Assembly (NCBI RefSeq): GCF_014217855.1
Contig: NZ_CP059059.1
Span: forward strand, 1,240,001-1,304,000
From: Synechococcus sp. HK01-R
GTDB taxonomy: Bacteria > Cyanobacteriota > Cyanobacteriia > PCC-6307 > Cyanobiaceae
Direction: 5' to 3'
DNA length: 64,000 bases
Position numbers and translations under genes: made by a program. This document shows, in pieces, positions 45,857 through 55,544 of this stretch. Each line of letters begins with the position of its first letter. The stretch's first letter is position 1. A model generated the notes under the pieces. The model had not been told where the DNA came from, searched no databases, and saw only the letters and a list, made by a program, of their open reading frames with translations.

Positions 45857-46609
45857 TCAGCCCATCACCATGCCGCCATCGACCTGAAGCACCTGGCCGG
45901 TGATGTAAGCAGCGGCAGGATCGGCCGCTAGGAAACGCACGGCACCGGCCACCTGCTCAGGGGTACCGAACTGGCCGAGGGGAATGGCGGCAAGGATGCC
46001 CTCGGCATTCAGATCCTTCGTCATGTCGGTGGCGATGAAACCGGGGGCCACGGCATTCACGGTGATTCCCCGGCTGGCCATCTCTTTGGCGGCACTGCGG
46101 GTCAGTCCGACCACTCCAGCCTTCGCAGCGGCGTAGTTGGCCTGGCCGGCATTCCCCATCAGCCCCACAACGGAGGTGATGTTGATGATCCGGCCGCTCT
46201 TCTGTTTCAGCATTGGTCGGGTGACGGCGCGGGTGCAAAGGAAGACGCCGGTGAGGTTGAGATTGATCACGGCCTGCCAGTCCTCTGTCTTCATGCGCAT
46301 CAGCAGTCCATCGCGGGTGATGCCCGCGTTGTTCACCAGCACATCGATACGGGCGCTGCGTTCCAGCACGGTTTTGATCAGCCCCTCAACAGCCTCCTCG
46401 TCAGCCACGTTGGCCTGCAGTGCATAGGCCTTGCCTCCTGCTGCAGTGATCTCAGCCACCACAGCCTCTGCGGCATCAGGAGAGCTGGCGTAATTCACCA
46501 CCACGTCCGCTCCGGCTTCAGCGAGAGTCAGGGCCACAGCCCGGCCAATGCCACGGCTGGCACCGGTCACGATCGCTGTCTGGCCGGTCATGGGAGCGGG
46601 CGAACTCAT
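45857..46609 (-). CDS. fabG: 3-oxoacyl-[acyl-carrier-protein] reductase
   Basis: A 250-residue short-chain dehydrogenase. The cofactor loop [12 protein letters not shown] is near residues 14-25, NNAG near residue 92, and the catalytic [20 protein letters not shown] contains Ser and the YxxxK pair near residues 145-162. It reduces beta-ketoacyl-ACP with NADPH in fatty-acid synthesis. Residues 1-6 before [10 protein letters not shown] may be an upstream start artefact. Family assignment is FabG because of the [20 protein letters not shown] motif. Confidence 0.95.
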   Translation of the reverse strand: MSSPAPMTGQTAIVTGASRGIGRAVALTLAEAGADVVVNYASSPDAAEAVVAEITAAGGKAYALQANVADEEAVEGLIKTVLERSARIDVLVNNAGITRDGLLMRMKTEDWQAVINLNLTGVFLCTRAVTRPMLKQKSGRIINITSVVGLMGNAGQANYAAAKAGVVGLTRSAAKEMASRGITVNAVAPGFIATDMTKDLNAEGILAAIPLGQFGTPEQVAGAVRFLAADPAAAYITGQVLQVDGGMVMG

Positions 46610-46686
46610 GGGCGAGGCCTCGATGGAGGGAAGAACCGGGGCTGATCGTAGGCAGCACCCGGATCCAGCCCCCTGAGCTGCGGTGT

Positions 46687-47781
46687 CTAACGCCCCATCG
46701 TCTCGACCATGTCCACGGCTTCGCCCAGGAGGTCACGCAATTCGCAGAGCTGCTGTTTGCTGCCGAGCACCACCAGAAGTTGGCCAGGTTGAAGCGTCAC
46801 ATCACCGCCCGGATTGGCGATCAGTCGTCCACCATCACGGATTGCAATCACCATCGCGCCGGTGCGCCGACCGAGTTCCAGTTCTGCCAGGCTCCTCCCT
46901 GGCAGGTTGTGAAGCAGAAGTGGATCACGGCTGAGTCGAAATTCCTCGATCTCGCAATCGGATCCGGCCAGCAGCTCCATGAAATCCACCGCCAGTGGCC
47001 GCAGGGCTGTGGCCGCCATCATCCGGCCGCCAGCGACGTAAGGACTGACCACAACGCTGGCGCCCGCCAGCCGGAGTTTGGCGGCCGATTCCTCGCTGTC
47101 GGCCCTCGCAATCAGGCGGCAATTGGGCTCCAGTCCTCGGGCACTGAGCACCACATAGAGATTCGCGGCATTGCTGGGCAGGGCCGCGACCAGGCTGCGG
47201 CAGCGTTCCAGGCCTGCTTCCAGGAGGGTCTCATCGAGGGTGGCATCCGCCTGAAGCACCCGAAGGCCACTGTCCTCAGCGGCTTGCCGGCGTTCCGGAT
47301 CCATTTCCACCACCAGCACCGGAACATTCTCGAGCTGGAGCTGCGCTCCGATCTCCCGGCCGATGCGGCCGTAGCCGCAGAGGATCACGTGATCATGCAT
47401 GCGACGCAGAACCCGGCGGAAACGAAGTTCGCGAACCTGTCGGAAGTAGCCCGATTCTGTCAGTCCGAGCACCCGTTGGATCGAGAGCTGCACGACCACC
47501 ACACCGCCAGCGATGATCAGCACCGTCACCAGCCGCCCAGCCTGCGAGAGGGGTTCAACCTCCCCATAACCGATGGTGCTGATCGTGATCAGCACCATCC
47601 AGAGGCAGTCACCCCAGTCCCAGCCCTCGGTGATGCGATAACCAACGGCACCCGCCAAGATCACCGCCGAAAGCGCCAGCACCGGCAGGCGCCAAGGTCG
47701 GGCCAGCATCCGCAGCCTCGGTTGGAGCGGGCTCCGATGCCGTCGCGACGGATGACCTGGTCCGCGGCGTTGGCTGGGCAT
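46687..47781 (-). CDS. TrkA-N / two-helix K+ channel protein
   Basis: A 364-residue protein. After a 25-residue basic tail, two transmembrane helices flank a pore loop with the K+ selectivity filter ISTIGYGE near residue 70. A cytoplasmic RCK (TrkA-N) domain begins at [15 protein letters not shown], whose GxGxxG binds NAD or another ligand; a TrkA-C domain follows ([20 protein letters not shown]). This is a MthK/KtrAB-like gated potassium channel. It overlaps the GT9 gene upstream on the same strand by one base (TGATG). Confidence 0.9.
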   Translation of the reverse strand: MPSQRRGPGHPSRRHRSPLQPRLRMLARPWRLPVLALSAVILAGAVGYRITEGWDWGDCLWMVLITISTIGYGEVEPLSQAGRLVTVLIIAGGVVVVQLSIQRVLGLTESGYFRQVRELRFRRVLRRMHDHVILCGYGRIGREIGAQLQLENVPVLVVEMDPERRQAAEDSGLRVLQADATLDETLLEAGLERCRSLVAALPSNAANLYVVLSARGLEPNCRLIARADSEESAAKLRLAGASVVVSPYVAGGRMMAATALRPLAVDFMELLAGSDCEIEEFRLSRDPLLLHNLPGRSLAELELGRRTGAMVIAIRDGGRLIANPGGDVTLQPGQLLVVLGSKQQLCELRDLLGEAVDMVETMGR

Positions 47782-48617
47782 CAGAAGCCCAGGGCGTTCA
47801 GGACATCCTGCGGGGTGAGGTTGGTCAGCCCTCCAGCTGGGGCTTGAACCACCCGCAGACCTTCTCGGCTGGGCAGTTGGTCTGCGTCCGCTCCCAGGGC
47901 GACGAGCGGCACTCCGCTATAGACGGCAAGGAGTTGGGTGATCGGGCAGCTGCTGAGCACGACATCGGCGCTGGCAACCTGAGCGGCCCTCGACGTCACA
48001 GATCCGCCAGGTGGAAGCACGACGGTGCGCAGACTGGCCAGTTTTGAGCGGATCGTTTCCGGCAGCTGCTGCCATTGCTCGGGGGGCCAGTCACTGCTGA
48101 TTCCGCTTGCCGCCAACAGCAGCAGCGGACCATCTCCGGCTGGCTGGCGGCTCCGCGCTTCCTCAAGGGCTTTGGCTGGCAGTGACAGGCGGAAGCGTTC
48201 TGCATTGAGGCTCAGGCCGATGGCCTGAAGGAAGCCCTCCTGACGCTGGGCGAGCCAGCCTTCGCCAGGACGAGCGGTGGTCGTAGCGGAGAAGCCGCTC
48301 GTGGCCACCCGCGTGGGGATGTGGCTCATGGAGAGCATCAGGTTCACCTGACGGCCTTCGGCGAAGTTGAGGCTGAGTTGGAAATCCGGTTCGCGCACGG
48401 ATCCGAGAAGGTTGGCCCAGTCGGCCAGGGTCGAGCCCGCCTCAAATTCGAAGGGGATCACCTTGTCCACCGCCGGCAGCAGGCTCCAGACCTGGCGGGA
48501 CCTGGCAGGGCAGGCCACCTGAAGCGTCGCATCGAGTTGCTCGGCAAGGCTCGCCAAGGCCGGCAGCCGTTCGAGTTGCTGCTGAACGGTCCCTGGACTG
48601 AGGGCGAGAACGCGCAT
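47781..48617 (-). CDS. Glycosyltransferase family 9 (heptosyltransferase-like)
   Basis: A 278-residue protein of the ADP-heptose:LPS heptosyltransferase fold but shorter and divergent. The N-terminus reads [20 protein letters not shown], followed by [20 protein letters not shown], and the C-terminal sugar-binding domain has [20 protein letters not shown] and [20 protein letters not shown]. The usual basic residues of waaF/waaC are not all obvious, so donor and acceptor are undefined. It precedes the K+ channel gene and is divergent from ispD. Confidence 0.82.
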   Translation of the reverse strand: MRVLALSPGTVQQQLERLPALASLAEQLDATLQVACPARSRQVWSLLPAVDKVIPFEFEAGSTLADWANLLGSVREPDFQLSLNFAEGRQVNLMLSMSHIPTRVATSGFSATTTARPGEGWLAQRQEGFLQAIGLSLNAERFRLSLPAKALEEARSRQPAGDGPLLLLAASGISSDWPPEQWQQLPETIRSKLASLRTVVLPPGGSVTSRAAQVASADVVLSSCPITQLLAVYSGVPLVALGADADQLPSREGLRVVQAPAGGLTNLTPQDVLNALGF

Positions 48618-48690
48618 GAACCAGCGTCACAGGTCGTTGCGTGCTGATTGTATGGAGGACGTTTCACCCTGCCTGTTGCAGGAGTCGCTT

Positions 48691-49368
48691 GTGCATCTGT
48701 TGATCGCCGCCGCCGGGAGTGGTCGTCGCATGGGCGCAGACCGCAACAAATTGCTCCTGCCCCTTGCCGGTCGACCGGTGCTGGCTTGGACCTTGGAGGC
48801 TGCATTGGCAGCCAAGGCGATTGCCTGGATTGGTCTTGTCGGTCAGCCGGTGGATCGTGCTGAGATCGCCCCTTTGATGGCAGGTGTCGCTAAGCCGGTG
48901 GTCTGGATCGAGGGGGGCAGCACCCGACAGGAGTCGGTTCAGCGAGGGTTGGCGGCCCTGCCGGCAGCAGCCACCCATGTCTTGATTCACGACGGAGCTC
49001 GCTGTCTTGCGGAGCCCTCTTTGTTCGATCGCTGTGCGGCTGCAGTGGAGTCGGGTGATGCGGTGATTGCGGCCACCCCCGTGACCGACACGATCAAACG
49101 GGTCAACACAGAAGGCTTGATCCTTGACACACCTGATCGCTCGGAGCTCTGGGCCGCCCAGACCCCCCAAGGGTTTGCGGTTGAGCAGCTCCGGGAGGGA
49201 CACCGCCAGGCCCTGGCGAGGGGATGGAGCGTGACGGATGACGCATCCCTCTTTGAGCGCTTGGGATGGCACGTGCAGGTGCTTGATGCTGGACCCGCCA
49301 ACATCAAAGTCACGACTCCCTTCGATCTCACCGTCGCGGAGGCGGTTCTGGCTCTTAGAGCAGTCTGA
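48691..49368 (+). CDS. ispD: 2-C-methyl-D-erythritol 4-phosphate cytidylyltransferase
   Basis: A 225-residue enzyme of the MEP pathway. The CTP loop is [20 protein letters not shown], the DGARC motif is at residue about 105, and TDTIKRV and WAAQTPQGF are characteristic. It forms CDP-methylerythritol, which supplies carotenoids, chlorophyll phytol and quinone tails. The start is a GTG with an ideal AGGAG seven bases upstream; an earlier ATG gives a non-homologous head. Its last 14 bp overlap the convergent S66 peptidase gene. Confidence 0.95.
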   Translation: MHLLIAAAGSGRRMGADRNKLLLPLAGRPVLAWTLEAALAAKAIAWIGLVGQPVDRAEIAPLMAGVAKPVVWIEGGSTRQESVQRGLAALPAAATHVLIHDGARCLAEPSLFDRCAAAVESGDAVIAATPVTDTIKRVNTEGLILDTPDRSELWAAQTPQGFAVEQLREGHRQALARGWSVTDDASLFERLGWHVQVLDAGPANIKVTTPFDLTVAEAVLALRAV

Positions 49369-50278
49369 GACAGCCCTGGGCGGGATCGAGTTCAGCGAGC
49401 CGCCCCATCGGCAAGGCCGCATTCCCCCCTGGGCCATGTCCCACGGGCAGTCCGCTGAGCACAGGAATGCCCAAGTCGCTGCAGCGCTCCCGCAGGACCT
49501 GCTCGAGGCTGAAGCCGCCGCGCTCGGGATCTTGGTCGTTGCAATCGCTAAAGCGGCCAAAGCAAAGACCGCCAAGCTTCTGCAGCAACCCCAGCAAGCG
49601 CCATTGGGTGAGCATGCGATCGAGGCGGTAGGGGGCCTCGGCCACATCTTCCAGCACGAGGATCGCCCCCTGCAGGGCAGGAACGTGTGGGCTGCCAAGC
49701 AGGTGAGTGGCCACGGTCAAATTGGCCGCCACGAGCGGTCCTCGGACTGCACCCGTGCTCACAGACGCTGCGCTCCAGGTTTCCCCCCGGAGATCGGGCA
49801 GCGCACGCCCGAACAGAAGATCCTGTAGACGTTGCTGACTCCAGAGCGGCTCTCCCGCGAGGGTGGTGAGCAATGGGCCATGGATTCCTCCATCGATGCC
49901 TGCTGCCAAGCGCGCCCAAAGCAGGGCTGTCACGTCGGAGAAGCCAAGCAGCCAGCCCGGTTGCCATCGGATGGGCTCTTCCAGCAACCTGGCAGCGCCC
50001 CAGCCGCCGCGGGCGCAGGCCAGCAGTGGGGCTGTCGGGCTGGGGTTCAGATCCGTCCGGCGCTGATCATCCGTGCCGGCCAGGTAGCCCCAGCGTCGCT
50101 TGCTGGCATCCCAAGGCAAAGGCTGAAGGCCCCAGGAGCTGAGGAGCTCCAGCCCCTCCTGCAGTCGGCTCGCATCGTCGATGGCTGAGCTGGCCGCCAC
50201 CACAGCCACAGCATCACCGGCTTGAAGGGGTGGGGTGAGCTGACTGGATCCGCGAGTCGGCACCAGGGATCTCCGCAA
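49355..50278 (-). CDS. LD-carboxypeptidase, S66 family
   Basis: A 307-residue serine peptidase. The nucleophile is in [18 protein letters not shown] near residues 110-116, the oxyanion region [11 protein letters not shown] precedes it, and the C-terminal [20 protein letters not shown] has the catalytic His. S66 enzymes recycle peptidoglycan tetrapeptides (LdcA) or, as MccF, inactivate microcin C-like compounds; sequence does not separate the two. It overlaps ispD's 3' end and lies 4 bp upstream of the prenyltransferase gene on the same strand. Confidence 0.9.
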   Translation of the reverse strand: MRRSLVPTRGSSQLTPPLQAGDAVAVVAASSAIDDASRLQEGLELLSSWGLQPLPWDASKRRWGYLAGTDDQRRTDLNPSPTAPLLACARGGWGAARLLEEPIRWQPGWLLGFSDVTALLWARLAAGIDGGIHGPLLTTLAGEPLWSQQRLQDLLFGRALPDLRGETWSAASVSTGAVRGPLVAANLTVATHLLGSPHVPALQGAILVLEDVAEAPYRLDRMLTQWRLLGLLQKLGGLCFGRFSDCNDQDPERGGFSLEQVLRERCSDLGIPVLSGLPVGHGPGGNAALPMGRLAELDPAQGCLRLL

Positions 50279-50281
50279 CGC

Positions 50282-51178
50282 TCAACCGATCCTGCCGAGG
50301 ATCACCCCCAGCAGCAGCAAGGAGCCGAGCCACACCTGATGGCGGAAGTGGGTGCCGTAGATGGCCATTGGCTGGGGTTGGGTGCTGCGCAGGCCTTTGG
50401 TGGATCGTTCCATGCCAATGGCTGCCACAAACCAGCAGAGCCAGAAACCAGCAGCGAGTCCAGCGCCCCAGGCCGCGAAGGCCAGACTGAGTGCCGCCAG
50501 GGCGTAGCAGCAGCGCACTGCGACGACACAGTGCGGCCCAAGACTGAGAGCACTGCTGCGCAGGCCGAGCCGGGCGTCATCCGTCCGATCCGCCATGGCG
50601 TACACCGTGTCGAAGCCAAAGGTCCAGAGCAGCGTGGCCAGCCAGCAGCCCACGAGGGTGATCGATCCGACAAGCGGAGCACCGGTGGCTGCCCAGGGAA
50701 TCAGCACTGCAAAGCCCCAACAAAGGGCCAGCACCATCTGGGGATAGGCGAACCAGCGTTTGGCTGAGGGGTACAGAAGAATGGGCGGCAGGGCCAACAG
50801 CGCCAGCCCCAGGCAGGTGAGGCGATGCCGGTCAGGGAGAGCCAGCACCACCAGCAGGCTCAGAAGCAGCAGCAGCACGAGGGCGACGAAGGCGGCTTGC
50901 AGCGGGATCATTCCCTGGGCCAGGGGGCGTTCTCGGGTCCGGGCCACCTCCCTGTCGAAGCGTCGATCCCAGAGGTCATTGGCGATGCAGCCTGCAGCGC
51001 TCACGCTCAGACCTCCCAGCAGGATCAACAGCACAAGCGATGCAGGAGGTGGTCCCGCAGGAGACAACCAAAGGCTCCAGCCCGCAGGGATCAGCAGAAT
51101 CAGCCTTCCGCTCGGTTTGTTCCAGCGAAGCAGTTGAACCCAGGGGGTGAGAGCCGGGCGTGAGGTCGGGCCGGTCAC
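50282..51178 (-). CDS. ubiA: UbiA-family polyprenyltransferase (4-hydroxybenzoate, plastoquinone pathway)
   Basis: About 298 residues with nine membrane helices. The first Asp motif is NDLWDRRFDREVARTRERPL near residue 65, the second DTVYAMADRTDDARLGLRS near residue 185; both are of the UbiA form, in contrast to the MenA or chlorophyll-synthase forms. It attaches a solanesyl-type tail to 4-hydroxybenzoate in cyanobacterial plastoquinone synthesis. A TTG 36 bp upstream gives a longer head, but the GTG giving MTGPTSRPALTPW was preferred; neither has a good Shine-Dalgarno site. Confidence 0.9.
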   Translation of the reverse strand: MTGPTSRPALTPWVQLLRWNKPSGRLILLIPAGWSLWLSPAGPPPASLVLLILLGGLSVSAAGCIANDLWDRRFDREVARTRERPLAQGMIPLQAAFVALVLLLLLSLLVVLALPDRHRLTCLGLALLALPPILLYPSAKRWFAYPQMVLALCWGFAVLIPWAATGAPLVGSITLVGCWLATLLWTFGFDTVYAMADRTDDARLGLRSSALSLGPHCVVAVRCCYALAALSLAFAAWGAGLAAGFWLCWFVAAIGMERSTKGLRSTQPQPMAIYGTHFRHQVWLGSLLLLGVILGRIG

Positions 51179-51297
51179 AGCGCTGAGCAGCTGCAAAACC
51201 TTAGGCGGTGGCAAAGTGGTGCGGTTTGCTCTCCCGGTGCTTCATGGCGGCTGCCGAGCCCACCGCGCTGCACGAGTTGGAGCCCCCAGGAGTGGAG

Positions 51298-52905
51298 ATG
51301 ACGGAAAGCGCTCAGGGGCTGCAGAGTCATGGCCGTCGGATTCGCCGGGTGGCGGCTATCGACATCGGGACCAACTCCACCCACTTACTCGTGGCGGCGG
51401 TGGATCCGAGCCTGCGCACGTTCAGCGTTGAGCTTGCGGAGAAATCAACGACCCGTCTCGGTGAGCGGGACCCTGACAGCGGTCACCTCACTGATGGGGC
51501 CATGACCCGCGCCCTCGAGACCCTCCGACGCTTCCGGGAGTTGGCTTCCAGCCATCAAGTGGAGCAGATCGTCACAGCGGCCACCAGTGCCGTTCGCGAG
51601 GCGCCAAACGGGCGGGACTTTCTCCAGCAAATTAAGGATGAGCTGGACCTGGATGTGGATCTGGTCAGCGGGCCGGAGGAGGCTCGACTGATTTATTTGG
51701 GGGTGCTCTCCGGCATGCCCTTCGGCGATCGCCCCCACTTACTTCTTGATATCGGGGGGGGGTCCACCGAGTTGATCTTGGCGGATGGGCGTGATGCCCG
51801 GGCCCTCACCAGTACCCGCGTCGGTGCAGTTCGCCTGCAGCGCGATTTCGTCAAAGATGATCCGATTCCGGCCCAGCGCCGGGCCTTTCTGCAGGCTTTC
51901 ATTCAGGGCTCCCTTGAGCCTGCAGTCGACAAGGTGAGGAGGCGGATTAAGCCAGGGGAGACCCCCGTGATGGTGGCCACCAGCGGCACGGCGATGGCGA
52001 TCGGTGCCTTGGCTGCCAATGAAGAGGAGCGTCCTCCCCTCAAGCTGCATGGCTACCGGATTTCACGCCAGCGGCTGGACCGGGTTGTGGAAAAGCTGGT
52101 TTCGATGACTCCGGAACAGCGTCGCGCTTTGGCCCCGATCAATGACCGTCGCGCGGAAATCATTGTTCCCGGGGCCTTGATTCTCCAGACCACCATGCAG
52201 ATGCTGGCGGTTGACGAGATGGTGCTCAGTGAGCGGGCCCTGCGCGAGGGTCTGATTGTGGATTGGATGCTCAGGCATGGATTGCTTGAGGACCGGTTCA
52301 GCTTCCAGAGCAGCATCCGTCAGCGCACGGTGATCCATCAGGTGCAGCGCTTTGCTGTCAATCAGCTGCGGGCGGAGCGGGTGGCTTCCCATGCTCTGAG
52401 CCTCTATGACTCGACGGGCGGTCAGCTGCATCAAGACGGTGGTGCTGGGCGCGACCTTCTCTGGGCTGCGGCGATGCTCCACACCTGCGGCCAACACATC
52501 AACCTGAGTGCTTATCACAAGCACTCTTGGTATCTGATTCGCCATGGGGAGCTGCTCGGGTATTCAGAAGCCGAGCATCTGATGGTGGCTGCGATCGCTC
52601 GTTACCACCGCCGCAGCTTGCCGAAGAAACGCCACGAGGCTTGGCAAGCTCTGCAGTCGAGGGACAACCGAACCACCGTGTCGGAGATGGCACTGCTGCT
52701 GCGTCTTGCGGCTGCCCTTGATCGTCGTCCTGAACCGGTGGTGGCTTCAATTCGGGCGGACTTGTCCGGGCGTGTCTTGAGTCTGGAACTGGTCCCGGAG
52801 CGGCTGAATCAAAACATCAGCCTGGAGCAATGGAGCCTGGAAAGCTGTGAGCCAGTGCTCCGTGAGGTTACAGGTCTTGCTTTGAACGTGACGGTGCGGC
52901 AGTAA
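51298..52905 (+). CDS. ppx: Exopolyphosphatase / pppGpp phosphohydrolase (Ppx/GppA)
   Basis: About 535 residues. Two ASKHA phosphate loops are visible: AIDIGTNSTHLLVAAV and LLLDIGGGSTELILADG. An all-helical C-terminal domain of HD-like type (LRAERVASHALSLYDSTGGQ, HTCGQHINLSAYHKHSWYLI) completes the long Ppx form. It degrades polyphosphate and possibly pppGpp. The ATG was chosen because CCAGGAG precedes it by seven bases; an ATG 54 bp upstream is possible. The 3' 38 bp overlap the convergent RodZ-like gene, an unusually long tail overlap. Confidence 0.93.
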   Translation: MTESAQGLQSHGRRIRRVAAIDIGTNSTHLLVAAVDPSLRTFSVELAEKSTTRLGERDPDSGHLTDGAMTRALETLRRFRELASSHQVEQIVTAATSAVREAPNGRDFLQQIKDELDLDVDLVSGPEEARLIYLGVLSGMPFGDRPHLLLDIGGGSTELILADGRDARALTSTRVGAVRLQRDFVKDDPIPAQRRAFLQAFIQGSLEPAVDKVRRRIKPGETPVMVATSGTAMAIGALAANEEERPPLKLHGYRISRQRLDRVVEKLVSMTPEQRRALAPINDRRAEIIVPGALILQTTMQMLAVDEMVLSERALREGLIVDWMLRHGLLEDRFSFQSSIRQRTVIHQVQRFAVNQLRAERVASHALSLYDSTGGQLHQDGGAGRDLLWAAAMLHTCGQHINLSAYHKHSWYLIRHGELLGYSEAEHLMVAAIARYHRRSLPKKRHEAWQALQSRDNRTTVSEMALLLRLAAALDRRPEPVVASIRADLSGRVLSLELVPERLNQNISLEQWSLESCEPVLREVTGLALNVTVRQ

Positions 52906-53689
52906 CGCGGTACCAACGCACTTGATCAATGGTCCCGAGCGGCGTCCCCGCCTGGCTGACGCCCTCCTGGCTTGTTGACACAAGATCAGGCCGGCCGGCG
53001 TAGATCTCAAGCCCCCGCTCCCCATTGAAGGTTTTGCTGGTGTTCAGGGTCCCCTCGAACAACACACCACCTTCACCATCACGGATCACCACCCAACTGG
53101 GCTCCTGTGAGCGCACAACGATCGATTGGCTTGCTGTCGAGGTTGGGGGTGATGGTTCAGCGGAGACTTCCTCCGTTCCGGAGACGGTCTGCGGTTGCGC
53201 TTTGGGTTCCGGAGCGCTGGGCATCGCGGCGAACTTTCTGGCGATCGGCCCCAGCTGATCAAGATGAAACGCTGCCAGCAGGCAAGCCGCCAGCGCTGCC
53301 AGCCCTGAGAGGGGCAGCAGCAGATTCGGGCGGGCTTTTGCGTCTTGGGTTTCCTGGGTGTCCCAACGGCTTGCCGTGGAGGTTTTCAGCCTCGGACTGC
53401 TGCTGAGTCCCTGCACCAAGGGCTCCGGGTCGATCCCCAGCTTGCTCGCCACCCGACGCACCATCGCCTTGATGAAGACCGGCTCGGGCAGATTGTCGAG
53501 CTGAGCTGCCTCTAGGGCTTCGAGTTGCTCGTCTCCCATGTGGAGAGAGGCGGCAAGCTGATGAATGGTCAGCCCTTTGGCTTCACGTGCACGCCGCAGG
53601 ACTTGACCCGCCAGCTCCAAAGGAGAGATCGATTGCTCGGAGCCGTGGCTCGGCTTCAGAGAGATCGGCTCACTCTGCTCCGGTCCCAT
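52868..53689 (-). CDS. RodZ-like helix-turn-helix membrane protein (DUF4115)
   Basis: A 273-residue protein. Residues 25-90 form a RodZ HTH_25 domain (LELAGQVLRRAREAKGLTIH, then QLAASLHMGDEQLEALEAAQ). A single transmembrane helix (LLLPLSGLAALAACLLAAFHL) near residue 130 follows a charged linker, then a proline/serine-rich region and a C-terminal DUF4115 domain (SQEPSWVVIRDGEGGVLFEG). RodZ links MreB to the membrane in rod-shaped cells; coccoid picocyanobacteria often lack MreB, so the role may differ. It converges on ppx and is followed upstream by the tandem-repeat region and tRNA-Val. Confidence 0.85.
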   Translation of the reverse strand: MGPEQSEPISLKPSHGSEQSISPLELAGQVLRRAREAKGLTIHQLAASLHMGDEQLEALEAAQLDNLPEPVFIKAMVRRVASKLGIDPEPLVQGLSSSPRLKTSTASRWDTQETQDAKARPNLLLPLSGLAALAACLLAAFHLDQLGPIARKFAAMPSAPEPKAQPQTVSGTEEVSAEPSPPTSTASQSIVVRSQEPSWVVIRDGEGGVLFEGTLNTSKTFNGERGLEIYAGRPDLVSTSQEGVSQAGTPLGTIDQVRWYRVTAAPSRSKQDL

Positions 53690-53704
53690 CTGGGTTAAAC
53701 AATT

Positions 53705-53740
53705 ATTCGACCGGACATTAGACCGGACATTAGTCCGAAT
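53705..53740. repeat. Tandem 12-bp repeat with nested hairpin between rodZ-like gene and tRNA-Val
   Basis: GACCGGACATTA is repeated exactly twice (53709-53732). The second copy runs into CGGAC-ATTA-GTCCG, a perfect 5-bp hairpin, and the block is bracketed by ATTCG and CGAAT. It sits 15 bp from the RodZ-like start codon, where an operator or a leader structure would be, and about 38 bp beyond the 3' end of tRNA-Val, where a terminator could be; the lack of a T-run argues for a regulatory role. Confidence 0.8.
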
Positions 53741-53777
53741 GGCAACACTTGTCAGTTCATCAGGACAAGCGTTCAGA

Positions 53778-53849
<72 letters not shown>

Positions 53850-53893
53850 GCACAAGCGAATCTTAAACTACCACCGGCAGGTGAATCTGGGCT

Positions 53894-54673
53894 TCAACGC
53901 CCCGGGCGGAAGAGGTGGTCGTGGTCTGGCGAATAGAGCTTGGATCGCTGCCCCTGGGCCTTGAGGGCAGGGCTGACCACGTAGAGCGTGGTGCGGATGA
54001 GGTCCCGTTGTTTCGAGACGGTTGCCATCTCTTGGAGTGGGACCACCTGAAGCCACTGATCGGGCCAGCTGACGCGGTAGCCAATGGCGACCGGGGTGTC
54101 GGCGGGGTAGTGCTCCATCAGAGTGGCCTGCACCTCATCGACGTGGCGGGCGCTCAGATAAAGACAAAGGGATGCTTGCAGGCGGGCCAGGTTGGCGAGT
54201 TGCTCCCGCTCTGGAACACCAGTGCGTCCCCCGGCTCTGCTGAGCACGATGGTCTGCACCAACCCGGGGATGGTCAGCTCAGCACTCAGCGCTGAAGCGG
54301 TGGCTTGATAGGCGCTGAGGCCTGGCACCACGTCCACGTCAATGCCTGCATCGGCAAGGCCGCAGACCTGTTCAGCGAGGGCTCCATAAAGACAGGGATC
54401 ACCATCGTGCAGGCGAACGACCCGCAGGCCTGCGTGGGCCCGCTCGATCATCAGTGGCAGCACCTCTTCAAGCGTGAGAGTGCTGGTGCGAATTCGTTCG
54501 CATCTCTCTGGAGCCAGGGCTGCAATCTGCGGTGAGACCAAGGAGTCGGTCCAGATCAGCACCTCTGCAGCCCGCAGGCGATCCTCGGCTCTTCGGGTCA
54601 GAAGATCGGGAGCACCCGGTCCGGCACCCACGATTGAAACCTGCGCAGGGTTGGGTGAGACGGAGCTGTTCAT
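53894..54673 (-). CDS. cobM: Precorrin-4 C11-methyltransferase
   Basis: A 259-residue SAM-dependent tetrapyrrole methyltransferase starting [20 protein letters not shown]. The [18 protein letters not shown] element, [18 protein letters not shown] and [20 protein letters not shown] are the CobM/CbiF signature blocks. It methylates C11 in corrin synthesis, supporting the cobamide route with cobT. The long upstream open frame is not part of the gene: the ATG overlaps the lgt stop by 4 bp. Ends in a basic, low-conservation tail. Confidence 0.94.
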   Translation of the reverse strand: MNSSVSPNPAQVSIVGAGPGAPDLLTRRAEDRLRAAEVLIWTDSLVSPQIAALAPERCERIRTSTLTLEEVLPLMIERAHAGLRVVRLHDGDPCLYGALAEQVCGLADAGIDVDVVPGLSAYQATASALSAELTIPGLVQTIVLSRAGGRTGVPEREQLANLARLQASLCLYLSARHVDEVQATLMEHYPADTPVAIGYRVSWPDQWLQVVPLQEMATVSKQRDLIRTTLYVVSPALKAQGQRSKLYSPDHDHLFRPGR

Positions 54674-55524
54674 GCCGGATCTCCCCGTCGAGCGGAGCCA
54701 AGATCGGGCAAGGCCCGTTTGCGTCCATACAGCCACCAGAGCCCAACAGCGGCAAGTCCCATGAGAGCAAGGCTCATCAGTTGGGCAATGCGCAAGCCTC
54801 CATCGCAGAAGGGTGGTTGACCTCCGAGGCAAAGCGGATCGATGCGGAGTCCCTCAATCCAGACCCGGCCAATGCTGTAGGCCAGCAGGTAAACGCAGCT
54901 GAGCGCTCCCGCCGGCAGATTGATGCGCCGCTTTCGTCCTTGCAGGAACAAGCTCATCAGCAGGGCGAACACCAGCAGGTTCCAGATTGATTCGTACAGG
55001 AACGTTGGATGGAAGTAATCGGCATCAGCGAAGACGGCCGGGCGTTGCGGATAGGCGATGAACAGCTTCCAGGGAAGATCAGTGGGTACGCCAAAGGCCT
55101 CCGAGTTAAAAAAGTTGCCCCAGCGGCCGATCGCTTGGCCCAGGGCAACGGATGGCACCAGTACATCGAGCACATCCCAGAACGACTGCCGCCGCCATCG
55201 ACAGAACAGGATCACGGCCATGGTGCCCGCTAGCAGCGCACCATGGATGGCAATACCTCCACGCCAGATGGCGAACGCTTCCCACCAGGCGCCTTGATAG
55301 TTGCGCCATTCAAAGGCCACGTAATAAATCCTGGCGCCAATAACGGCCGCCAACACCAGGATCGGCAGTAGGTCGCTGATCAGTCCTTGTTCCAGGTCTC
55401 GCTGACGGGCTAACCAGCTGGAGAGGTTGAGACCGATCAGGACGGCGAGCGCAATCAGCAGGCCATACCAGCGCAAGGCAAAAGGCCCGAGCTGGAACAG
55501 CTCGGGCCCGGGTGATGTGAACAT
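54670..55524 (-). CDS. lgt: Prolipoprotein diacylglyceryl transferase
   Basis: About 284 residues with seven membrane helices. The Lgt signature [13 protein letters not shown] is near residue 135 and the early [18 protein letters not shown] is conserved; the C-terminal [17 protein letters not shown] contains the Arg region of the second motif. It adds diacylglycerol to the lipobox Cys of lipoproteins, of which several are in this window. The ATG (MFTSPGPE) was preferred; a GTG five codons earlier is possible. It lies between petA and cobM. Confidence 0.95.
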   Translation of the reverse strand: MFTSPGPELFQLGPFALRWYGLLIALAVLIGLNLSSWLARQRDLEQGLISDLLPILVLAAVIGARIYYVAFEWRNYQGAWWEAFAIWRGGIAIHGALLAGTMAVILFCRWRRQSFWDVLDVLVPSVALGQAIGRWGNFFNSEAFGVPTDLPWKLFIAYPQRPAVFADADYFHPTFLYESIWNLLVFALLMSLFLQGRKRRINLPAGALSCVYLLAYSIGRVWIEGLRIDPLCLGGQPPFCDGGLRIAQLMSLALMGLAAVGLWWLYGRKRALPDLGSARRGDPA

Positions 55525-55544
55525 CGCGAGGAATGACACGGAAA

